From the NCBI GenBank assembly GCA_965153455.1, contig OZ234501.1:4340001-4404000 (forward strand): a DNA stretch of 64,000 nt, read 5' to 3'. Made by a program: the position numbers and the translations under genes. The notes under the pieces are model-generated. The model worked only from the letters and a program-made list of their open reading frames with translations. It ran no database searches and was not told the origin of the DNA. The stretch comes from Sphagnum compactum. Lineage: Eukaryota > Bryophyta > Sphagnopsida > Sphagnales. This document shows, piece after piece, positions 1-10,314 of this stretch; within the stretch, counting starts at the first letter, position 1; each line of letters opens with the position of its first letter.

Positions 1-9
1 GGTTAATAG

Positions 10-1608
10 GAGGGGTACATGGTGTATGAATGCAACTCAAGTTGCCGTTGTCGAGAGGATTGTGAAAATCGTATCTTACAAAAGGGTGTGAGAGTGAAGC
101 TTGAAGTCTTCAAAAGCCGACACAAGGTAGGTGGCATTTAATTCCAGATGATTGCAATAGTTCCACTATTATTTGATTTGGTTGATTAGCTCAGTGCTGG
201 AAAGTTTTCAGTGTAATATTTAGCTCCAAAGTGGCACCTCATTGAGAGAGCTGGCACAAGGATATGATGTATACCTGTCATCTAGTTGTTGCCACCACCA
301 CCACCACCAAAGTGCTAACCATTTGTTTGTTTGTGGGGGCTTTGCTTCTGGGTCTCATCACAAAAATAACACTCCAGGGCTGGGGTGTGCGAGCTGGAGA
401 ACCAATTGCACGCGGAACATTTGTTTGTGAGTATGTGGGTGAGGTACTCAATGACCAGGAGGCGAATAAAAGGGGTGAAAGGTAAAAAAAAAAGAAAGAT
501 ATTAATGTACATATAAATATTTTTGTTGTTGTTGCTGTTGTTGATGTATTTATTATTACATAAGAATATTTTTTGTTGTGGTGAAGAGCATTCTGTTGTC
601 TTTAGTGGAGTAGTAGTAGTAGGAGTGTCTTTGCCTCTATTTGGATCTTCTCTGTTGTGCTTGAAACTTGTCTGTTCTGTTGGGGGCTGACAGTGGGTGT
701 AAATTTTTTCCCTTAAATTCCAGGTACGACCAAGTAGGCTGCAGCTACTTGTATGATATCGATGCTCATCTGGACGTTACTGGAGCACGAGTTGCTTCCA
801 AGCCTTTTGTTATCGATGCAACAAAATATGGAAATGTCGCACGCTTCATTAATCATAGGTGGGTATGTGTAATGTGTTTTGTTGTTGTTGTTTGTTTGTT
901 TGTTTTTGTCATCCATTTTGTCTCCTTGTTCCCACTTTTTTTGTTTTGAATTGAGAACTATTATCCAATGCTTCTGGATGGATGATAAGTTTGAACTATC
1001 ATCTATTGCTTCTAGATGGATAATGAGTTTGAAGTCCCTTGTTGTTGGCGATGCATTTTCTCTGTGTTTTCCTCTTGTTTTGAATGTTCCGGAACTATCA
1101 TCCATTCTTTCTTGATGGATGATGATGTGGAATCCAATCTGACACCTCCTAACACTTCCACATTTTGTTTTTTTGGTTGTAAAATTTGTGTTTGCCTGGT
1201 TGTTGGTTTTGTAGCTGTGCTCCAAATTTGATCAACTATGAGGTGCTGGTGGAAAGCATGGATTGCCAATTAGCACACATCGGCTTCTTTGCCAATCGAG
1301 ATGTATGGGTTTCTTATGTTGGTTTTTAAAAACCCATTGTTCGGACATCTATTGAAAATCACTTCAATGTCTTTTTTCACCTAAATGGATTGGATGGATT
1401 TAGGGTTTTCTTGGGGTTAGGTTTAGGGTAAACCTGGGGGGAAGCCAATGAGAGTTTGCTGATTTATGTTTTTGTTGTTGATGTTATGATTTGTTTGCAG
1501 ATTGTAATGGGGGAGGAGCTTGCATACAATTATAGGTACAAATTGCTTCGAGGAAAGGGATGCCCATGTCATTGTGGTGCACCAAACTGTCGAGGACGAC
1601 TCTACTAG
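10..1608 (+). CDS. SUVR5: SUVR5-like histone-lysine methyltransferase, C-terminal part (5' end outside window)
   Basis: Exons: about 10 or 13..126, 378..481, 724..858, 1215..1302, 1501..1608. An in-frame stop at 7-9 means the first visible exon begins just after it, at an AG acceptor, and the rest of the gene lies upstream. The first exon holds the end of a Cys-rich pre-SET region ([14 protein letters not shown]). Next come the SET segments [22 protein letters not shown], with FINHSC split across the 858/1215 splice, and [10 protein letters not shown]. The protein ends in a post-SET motif, [15 protein letters not shown], right at the stop. Ending at this motif and the CNxxCRC spacing match the plant SUVR5 group of Su(var)3-9-related H3K9 methyltransferases, which act in chromatin silencing. 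The N-terminal zinc-finger region expected for SUVR5 is not in the window, so another SUVR member is possible. All joins keep frame. Confidence 0.9.
956..1129. repeat. Three copies of a ~37-bp imperfect palindrome in SUVR5 intron
   Basis: Copies start near 956, 994 and 1093. Each reads roughly AACTATCATCCATTG, CTTCT, then ATGGATGAT, so each can fold on itself (ATCATCCAT against ATGGATGAT). They lie inside the intron between the 724..858 and 1215..1302 exons. Function unknown. Confidence 0.75.
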
Positions 1609-4600
1609 AAAAAAAAACACAAAAACCCACCACCCCAAAACAAAAATCCTCTACAACGACAACAAAATTTCAAGCAGAAAAATAGAAAAATGATTTGTTC
1701 ATGAAGCTTTACATGTAGTGGAGACACCTTACCTTTTAGGGTTGTTGGTTGTCATGTGGCACTACGCATGCAGACAGCCCTTGCTACGATCACTCATGTA
1801 CATGAAACTGGATTCAACAAATTCATGTTTAATTCTCAGGAATGGATCGTCATAGGTGGCTGCTGCAGCTCCTCCCATTTGAGAATTTGCAAATATCATG
1901 TCAACCCATTTGGAAAGCCTCTTCTTAACATTGCTTCCCAACAAAGTGAGAAATTCCAAACTTCAAACAGTTTATGTCTTGAGTTGTCTTGAGCTTCATC
2001 CCGAAGGCATGGCCTGAGGTTGAATTGTCACAACATACACCTGGGCTTAAGCTTTGCCCAAAGATTGTATTGTCACAACTTATGAAGGTGGGCACAAGCG
2101 AAGATCTTCATAGTTCCATTTTGGGAATGTTTGACACTCCAATAATTTTTCATTATTATGATGGGCCAATGAAATCTGATGGCCAATAAAATGTTATTTC
2201 TTGTATAGATTAAGAAAAATTTGAATTTTGAGAGTTGCCCCATAACTAGTTAATACAACTAACAATAGGTACAGCTCTTGAATGGATCTTGAGCATCGAT
2301 ATGCACATCCCCTATTTGGGCGTCACATTTACCATAGAAGGCTAATTATTTCTTCATCCTCATTCATAAATAGGAAATACTTGATACCATAAAGTGAGAG
2401 ATCAATTAGAAACACCACATGGGCCAATTAAAAACATTCGTTTTTTATTATTGGGCCATTGGGAAATCATTATATTTTATACATAATTTCAAGGTTCAAG
2501 GAGTGTTGTGCGGGTATATCTTTTACCCGAATATATTTGTCAAGTACAAATAGGGTATATTGTATACTCTAACTTATCTTTAAAATCAATATATTATAAT
2601 GAAATGCATATCCTATGTAAATTTGAACAATTATACCCAATTTAAAACCTTAGATTTATGCAAGAAATACATGTACCCAAAGACAAATATGTTTAGCATC
2701 CACGTAAAAACAATCAAAATAAATGAACCTTAAACCTTAAACTACACCTCATGACAACCCATGTGCTTGTGTGTTGTTGATTTCGTCATCATCGTTTCAC
2801 GATGCTGTGATTCTTTTTTCATGTTGTTGATACTAATGTTGTTTTCTTGCACATATGAAAGCTTTGCTCAACAATGTGTTACTGTATTCTCACAAGGATG
2901 CAAGTATTATATATGAAACATGAGCAGAGCTAGATCAACAATAATTTTGGAACATGTTTTTTTGTCCTCACTTGCTTCTTTGGCCATTTTATGGATCCAT
3001 TGTTTTCCTTCATCATAGGAATAAATTTGGTTCATCTTTGTCCTCTCTCGCTTCTTTGGCCTCTTTGTGGACCCTTTAATTTTTTAAACGCATGCATGGC
3101 CCCTAACAAGTTTTTATATTTTACTCATTCTCTTGGTTATTGTGAAAGCATAGGGCGGCTTGGAAATTGTGACAAGTTGTTGTTAACCATCTTCATTCCA
3201 CTCTTTCCTTTGGAGTTATTACTAATCATTTCACTCGTATGAAAAATCTAAACTTTAAATGTTATTTGAAGTTCTTTCACATGTTTTGCATGGGTGTGAT
3301 TAATAATAAGCTAGAAATGGTAAATAGATGCAATACATTAATGGAGAAATTTAATGTTGTTTTTTTGTTCTTATGTTTTTTTTTATGCTTTAGGGTGTGG
3401 ATAATGCATATATGGTTGATTTAGTAATTCATTATCTATTTTACTACGTGTAAATAGCAATAGGTTAAGTCAGCAATGGCAACAAGTCAAGTTAGCAATA
3501 ACAACAAATTAAATCAACAATGGCAGCAAGTCAAGTCAACGATAGCAACAACAATAGGCCAACAACAAAACGTTAGGTCATTAGTAGTAGCAAATCAATA
3601 ATTTGTTATACAATAACATCAATAACCAATTTTTTATGTCTTTTTTTTAATCGTGGAATTATTTCTCATGTATCTAATATTGTGTTGTGTTGTTCATGGC
3701 AAATTGATAGGTTTGAAGATTGTTCAAGACAGTACAATGATACATTTGTTCAAAAGGTCTTATGGCTAAAATTATGAAAGCCTCAATGGCAAATAGATCC
3801 AACATCTTTGTCAGCATCAACAACATTGAAACTTCAAGCTATGAGGAATTAGAGGCTAAAGAAGCTTGGTGTGCTCTTGAAGCCCAACCCCAAAGGGAGT
3901 GATGCACCTTCGCTAATTATTGTTGTTTTTTTCATCAATGGGAAAATCTAGTAGAATTGGAAATGTTCATCAGTCAAATCAAATGCAACCAAAACAACTA
4001 TTGCATTATGGAATAAACGAAAATTTGAATCTTGTGGGATCGAAGGTATGCTCGTTGGGCACTTCACAAACCAAATGCTAATGAGCCCATGTCACTTGAA
4101 ACATAATAGGTTTTCATTGTATTATGTGTCATTCAAGTGTTTTCGTGCTAATGTGTTGAGATAAAAATCCAAGGTAAGAAATGATTTCTTATAAAACTAA
4201 AAATGGGACTTTAGCCATGAAAAAATTTATGGAGGTAAGCATTTTTGACATTTTTCAAGTTTATCTTAATGATATTACATAATGCTTTACTAGAATATAT
4301 ATATTTTTTAAGAAGAAAAATTCCAAGGTTCAAAAGGTGGTAATTCTAGGATCCACTTCTACATTTTTTGGTAGTACCAAAATACAATTAATTTGCAAAA
4401 AAATAATTTACGAAAAACCAATTCATATTTTTTCCATCACTAGAAGTGTACAACAACACGTAAACCCAAAGTTTAATTAAATGAGAAAAAAAGGATTAAA
4501 TAAGTGAATCAAGCAAGCAAAATTAATTATTACCAAAATTAATTGTTGTGAATTAAATAAATTAGTCAAGCGAAAATTATAGATCTAGAATAAGACCCTC

Positions 4601-4651
4601 CATTGTTTCTTTAATTAAATCATTTGATTAATCAAAAAATCTAGAAAATAC
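1609..4651. other. AT-rich spacer, no gene seen
   Basis: After the SUVR5 stop there is probable 3' UTR, then AT-rich DNA. No open frame in it resembles a known protein or joins into a spliced model. 3460-3600 is a CAA/AACA-rich low-complexity patch. 3700-4150 has some coding-like texture but no domain I could identify; it may be old transposon debris. Confidence 0.6.
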
Positions 4652-4935
4652 CAACGGCTCTGATCCTTTCTTCAGGAGCTAGGAAGAAATCTAGTGGCCA
4701 CCTACAAACCAACGGTTCCGATCTTTCTCATTGAGCTTTGAGCAATCTAGACCACCTACTAGCCAACGGTTTAAATCTTTCGTCACCGGAGCTTCGAAGG
4801 ATCTAGACCACCGATATATTTGAACGGCTTAGATCTTTCGTCACTCAGCCCGGATGAATCTAGGCCACGTAAATGCAACGGCTTCGATCTTTCGTCACCA
4901 GCAAAGATGGATCTAGACCTAAAAGCAACGGTTGG
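4652..4935. repeat. ~55-bp tandem repeat, about six units, upstream of DnaJ gene
   Basis: Units begin at AACGG cores near 4652, 4710, 4764, 4822, 4876 and 4926, at intervals of 58, 54, 58, 54 and 50 bp. Each unit reads about CAACGGCTTCGATCTTTCGT, a variable part, then GGATCTAGACCACC. The array ends about 580 bp before the DnaJ ATG. The YCAACGGYT core resembles the plant MSA (MYB3R-binding) element. Any regulatory role is inference. Confidence 0.85.
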
Positions 4936-5514
4936 GATGTTTCCCTCCTCCTGGGAGAGCCAGAGGAGGTAAGCCATGTCTCTGCGTGTGGGTTTTGTTG
5001 AAAGCGGGGAATCTGTGCTCTCCTGCTCTCGGGAACGGCTCGCGTGTGGCAAAATTCTTGCGTCGATTTCTGTGCATCAGGTGAAATAAGAGGAGAAGGA
5101 AGATAGGGCAAACAAATCCGGCTTGAAACTGGTGTTTTTGGTTTTTTTTTCCCCTCTTTTTGGGTGTTGGTTAGATTAAGAGCTTCATGGGTTCAGAGAA
5201 GGTAATATAGTTAGTAAGGAAAAACGTCTTTGTTGTTGTTTTTGTTGCGAGTTTTTTAAGGTACTTTTCCTGAAGTTTCGAGAAGGAGCGGTTCAGGAGA
5301 AATTTTTCTTGGTTTTTTTTGGGGGGGGGGGGGGAATTCGGAGTCGGATCTGCTGCATGATCTTTTTTTCCTCTCGGTTTTCAGAACAAATCTAGATACT
5401 AGGAGTCTGGAGTTTTGTCTGCTTTCGGATTTTTGGAAATCCTTTTTTTTTTTTTTTTTTCTTGGTTTTGGTTTTGTCTTCTTCTTCTCTGAAAATAAGG
5501 AAAATCTTGTAGCG
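4936..5514 (+). promoter_or_regulatory. Probable promoter and 5' leader of the DnaJ gene
   Basis: This stretch lies between the tandem array and the DnaJ start. It contains a long G run (about 5321-5334) and a long T run (about 5443-5460), both before the ATG at 5515. The transcription start cannot be placed by eye. No gene is seen in it. Confidence 0.5.
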
Positions 5515-8500
5515 ATGTTCGGCCGCAAACAACCGAAGAAGAGTGACAGTACTAGATACTACGAGGTTCTTGGAGTCTCCGTGACTGCGACGCAGGAGGA
5601 GCTGAAGAAAGCCTACAGGAAAGCGGCCATCAAGAATCATCCTGATAAAGGAGGCGATCCCGATAAGGTGCACTGTCATGTTCTCTCTCTCTAATTACAC
5701 ACCTCAGTGCTTTGTTTCTTGCCCTAATTTGCTCTGAAAGTCACCAGACCTCAGCTTACAGCGCAAAATGATATTGCAAATGCATCAGAATGCTATGTGA
5801 AATGATAGATACATCATGCAGAAGATATCTGAACATGTTTCCATTTGCATGAGTTGTCTTCTGTTGCTGTATATTTTTGTGCCTAGAATTGGAAGATTGT
5901 AGCTAAGGCAGTAGACAGGAAAGAAAGTGATCATATTGTTGTTCATGGTGACAGTACTTAGAAGTAGTGAGTGGAGATCACAATATGTGGTAGGGTTTTA
6001 GAGTTTCTTCATCTATGATGCCCTAGCTCTGATTTTTAATCAGAGAAATTGGTGTTGGAGAAAATAATTATTTTACTGCTGAATTGCTGGTCGTTTCTGA
6101 CAATGGGTTGTTCAAAGATTTTCATATTTAGATCACATGTGGGTAGGCTTCCTAGGGTTTCTTCATCAATGCCTCAGCTCTGATTTAATCAGAGAAATTG
6201 CCTTGGAGAATAATTTTCGTTACTGCTTGCTGGTCGGATCTGACAATCGGTTGTACAAAGATTTTCTTACTTAGATCATGTGGGTAGACTTTTTAGGGTT
6301 TCTTTGTCTATGCCTCATCTCTGATTAAATCAGAGAAATTGGTTTTGTACCGCTTAATTGCTGGTCGGTTCCAACAATGGATTGTTCCAAGATTTTCATA
6401 TTTAGACCACATGTGGGTAGGCATTTTATGGTTTCTTCATCTATAGCTCTGATTGGATCAGAGAAATTATGTTGGAGAATGAGTTTTGTACTGCTTGCTG
6501 GTCGGTTCCAATAATGGTTTGTTCAAACATTTTCATATTTAGAACCTAGGAGATGATCACATCAGATGCAGTGTTGTTTTTTATTTACCAGTAAAGTGTC
6601 AAGGAATGGTGGCAAAGTTGTGTTGCAATGTTTATTTGTTACTTATATGCAGCTGCTTACTTGCTGGGTTTGTATAATTATCCAGAATATCAACACAGCA
6701 GTTCATGTCAAATGGTGACAGACCTTTTGGAATGTGAATATATGTGGTCTGGATGATTGCAGTTCAAGGAGATTTCTCAGGCTTATGAAGTGTTGAGTGA
6801 CCCTGAGAAACGAGAAGTCTATGATCAGTTTGGAGAGGATGCCCTCAAGGAGGGCATGGGTGGAGCGACCCACAATCCATTTGACATTTTTGAATCGTTA
6901 TTTGGAGGTGGCGGTGGTTCAGCTTTTGGGGGTACACCCTACACACAATGTTGTCTGGCTGTTCAGTCTCTAGAATAGTAGAACCCTTCTTATCCAGCAG
7001 CATACTTGAATTAGAAAGAGTGAGAGGATGATGTTGGTGGGATTCTTTTTGTCTAAATTGAGCTGTCCAGTACTGAAGTTGCAATTTTGTGCTTTGTGTT
7101 GATGTGGGTTGCCTTTCACCTTTTGCAGGTGGAAGTGGCAGAGGTGGCCGCAGGCAGAGAAGGGGTGAGGATGTTGTTCATCCCTTGAAGGTGTCACTGG
7201 AAGATTTGTACAATGGAACATCAAAGAAGCTGTCTTTGTCAAGGAATATTCTTTGTCCGAGGTGCAAGGGGTGAGATATACATGTCTGACTATCTTGCTT
7301 TTTGCTGATAGTCATGCAGGGATTTACTTTCATAATCTGTGACATGCACACTTTGTTTTCTTGCCAGGCCAATCTGGAGAGGTGTGATCAGGAAGTGGAT
7401 TGTATACCTAACAAAGTATGTGCATTAAGAAGTGCAATGACAAGGGGGTTTGCTGTGTGATCCTTGCAGCAAGGGATCAAAGACTGGTGCATCAAGTCGA
7501 TGTGCTGGATGTCAGGGTTCCGGCATGAAAGTTTCAATTCGTCAGCTGGGGCCGGGCATGATACAGCAGATGCAGCATGTTTGTCCTGATTGCAAAGGAT
7601 CAGGTTTGTGTATCCAGCTTGAATGTCAGTGCTGCAAATCACTTCCTACAAATCCTGCAGTCCATGATTTTTTTGGGAAGCTTTCAACCTTTGGATTATT
7701 CATTGTAAGAGATATTGCGTGATTGTTTCTACAGGAGAGGTTATTGATGAGAAGGACAAGTGTCCACAATGTAAAGGACAGAAGGTTGTGCAAGACAAGA
7801 AGATGTTGGAAGTTCATGTGGAGAAGGGGATGCAACATGGGCAGAAGATCACGTTCCAGGGAGAAGCAGATGAGGCGGTATGATCTGGTCTATGTACAAC
7901 TCCTGTTTACTTGAAGTTTTGTTGGATTAGCTTCGCTTCTTCGAAAATCATTCAAGTTCCTTCCATTGCAGAAGATTTTAAGTTTTAAGGTGTATTTTCT
8001 TCCTCTCTGAAGTACATTTTTTTAAAGCTTTGGTCTGTGGGTCTAGGTTACTGACCTAAAATTATCATGCATCTGCAGCCTGACACACAAACAGGAGACA
8101 TAGTGTTTGTTCTGCAACAGAAGGAGCATTCAAAGTTTCAGAGGAAGGGTGATGATTTGTTTGTAGAGCACACTTTGTCCCTGACTGAGGCACTGTGTGG
8201 CTTCCAATTTCCCCTCACACATCTGGATGGGAGACAGCTTCTTGTCAAGACAACTCCAGGGGAAATAATCAAGCCAGGTTTGTTCTCATTCTCTTACCTT
8301 TCACTAATAGTTTCACAGTTTGCGAATATCCATCCAATCTTAAGTGAGTGAGCACTTCCATACTCACACCTCCAATTCTCCCTGTTGAAATGGAGCTTGT
8401 CATAACAAGGAATGCACTGCTATATTTCCTTGCATCTAAGATTTGTTGTTCTGGTTGATCAGGTCAATACAAAGCAATAAATGATGAGGGTATGCCTCAC

Positions 8501-8785
8501 TATCAGCGGCCATTTATGAAGGGCAAGTTGTACATACACTTCTCCGTTGACTTTCCTGAGTCAGGATCTCTCCATACAGAGCAACTGGAGGCTGTTGAAC
8601 ACATTTTTCCTAGAAGAACTGTCGACGAGATGACAGAAATGGAGTTGGATGAGTGTGAGGAGACGACACTCGTTGATGTTAACATTGATGATGAGATGAG
8701 AAGGAAGGAACAACAACGGCAGCAGGAAGCTTATGAAGAAGATGAAGATAATGGTGGACCTCGCGCACAGTGTGCCCAGCAATAA
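5515..8785 (+). CDS. J2/J3: Type I (DNAJA) Hsp40 co-chaperone, farnesylated J2/J3 type
   Basis: Exons: 5515..5667, 6763..6931, 7129..7270, 7470..7603, 7735..7877, 8079..8277, 8463..8785. They total 1263 nt, giving 420 aa, the usual length for plant J2/J3. All phases close. Domains in order: J domain (residues ~10-75) with the HPD motif in NHPDKGG; a Gly/Phe linker ([11 protein letters not shown]); a zinc-finger region with [24 protein letters not shown] and CPQCKGQK; and the substrate-binding C-terminal domains ([44 protein letters not shown]). It ends in CAQQ, a CaaX box for farnesylation as in plant J3/ANJ1. It stimulates Hsp70 ATPase and hands over clients in the cytosol and at membranes. 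The first ATG in the open frame was chosen because it gives the family-typical N-terminus ([11 protein letters not shown]). Confidence 0.97.
5990..6545. repeat. ~140-bp direct repeat, four degenerate copies, in DnaJ intron 1
   Basis: GCTCTGATT...AATCAGAGAAATT recurs near 6026, 6176, 6317 and 6446, at intervals of about 150, 141 and 129 bp. Each copy also carries GCTGGTCG, GATTTTCATATTTAGA and CATGTGGGTAGG. The CTCTGAT/ATCAGAG pair in each copy is self-complementary, so each unit has a small hairpin. Confidence 0.85.
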
Positions 8786-10314
8786 CTTTTGACTGTTTAG
8801 GTCCACAACTTGTTGGTCATGCTGTTTTACACTGCAGAGGGATTTGAGGTGCCCATTGTTGGGTGGCACAATCTTGTGTGTGTTAGTTACCCCAGCTTCT
8901 AGACAGGAGGGGAGAATTAGAGATGTTAGGAAAGTATGGGACAAGACATGTAAATTGTGTGCCTTCAATCAATGCAAAGCGTTTCTTTTTTGACTATCAA
9001 GATTTTTAGACTGGTGAATGTGTTCTCTGGGGGAACTGGGGTCTTCATAGTGTGTACACCCTCCCTCCTTGTAATCTTGTATACATATGCAGAAAATTTT
9101 CAATGGCATGAGTGGAGAGCTGTTCCATGAAGACCTTTCTAGAATGCATGCAGGTATGTTTTCAAACCTTTTGTCAGACATCAAAAATCAAGGGCTGACT
9201 TTAGAATGTCTCTACAGGATCCATCCATGCTGAGGAGTTTTTGTTTTCTTTCTTTTCTGAAAACAACCACAGACCACCACTACTACAAACTGAAATTGCT
9301 ATCCAAGAGCCACCACAAAAGTTGCAGAAACCACAAAATTGGCTGCAACTGAAAGGATCTAAAGGATTGTCTAATGATCAATGACAATTTTTTATTTTTT
9401 TTCTTTTTTGTTTCCTTTCTTTTGTCCTATTTTTATATATAGAGCACTAGCATTCCATACCTTCTTGGTAACTTCAAGCTTTTGAAGAATGTGTGGCCAA
9501 AATGTTATAATTGCAACAATGATCAAACACAAGAAGGAAGGGTGCCCTGAAACAACATTGCTCTGCAAAGTTTCCATCTGAATGAAGAAAATGTGTAATG
9601 AAGGAAAAATGTATGGGAACAATTTCAGAGAGTAGGTACATTGCAAAACAGAATCAGTTCAATGCAGATGATGATGATGTAATATCATGATTTGAACCAA
9701 GAAACTTGCAATGAAGGAAAAGTGTACACTGCAAGCAAGGAACAATTTCAAAACGTACGTGCAAAACAGAACGGATACAAGTAATGCTGCAGATAATGTG
9801 GTAACCCAATTTCATTGAATTTGCAAAGGAGGAAGAACATTCTAAACAAACTGATTTTATAAGGCATTCCTGAACATTACAACACTTATCTAATTCACAT
9901 GTAAAGAGATCAGACCATAAACCAGGATTTAGCATGGAACCTGGATTTGGAAGGACCAGAAGCACAAGTTTGCAATCAGGAGAGATCAGAACATAAACTG
10001 GGATTTAGCATGAAACCCAGATTTGGAAGGACCAAAGGCACAAGCTTACAACTGATCACCACAGTATCTGGACATTTCACTCTGTACACACATCATCATG
10101 AGAGCAATGTGAGATTTACTACAGAATTTGAGCAGATTGGCAAAAGAGTTGAGTCCTACATCTCACATCATTGATCGGGAATTTACTGAGAAACTGGATG
10201 CCGAGGGCTTTGTAAAGGTGATCCTGCCTGCCTGCCATGCATACCTAGTGGAAATTCCAGGCGCACCCAATTTATTTCTGTTCCGCGATATACTCAAAAC
10301 CTTGGTGGGAAAAT
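8786..10314. other. Convergent 3' regions of the DnaJ and TRAPPC6 genes
   Basis: The DnaJ 3' UTR (from 8786, +) and the TRAPPC6 3' UTR (below 10315, -) meet here. No other gene is supported. The open frames at 9392-9646 and 9654-9965 have no recognisable domain and overlap local duplications. A short duplication pairs 9597-9652 with 9711-9770 (ATGAAGGAAAA..., then CAAAACAGAA). Confidence 0.6.
9906..10052. repeat. ~75-bp tandem duplication in TRAPPC6 3' region
   Basis: Unit 1 (about 9906-9976) and unit 2 (about 9983-10052) both read AGAGATCAGA-CATAAAC, then GGATTTAGCATG, then GATTTGGAAGGACCA. They differ at scattered single bases. Confidence 0.85.

Noticed and set aside
1380-1440. TTTAGGG-like tract as an internal telomere repeat
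   Set aside because: Only a few imperfect units in a short intron; too short and degenerate to call a telomeric array.
7388-7452. Possible extra DnaJ exon after TTGCCAG at 7367
   Set aside because: Using it breaks the zinc-finger motif; the acceptor at 7469 restores CPRCKGKGSK exactly.
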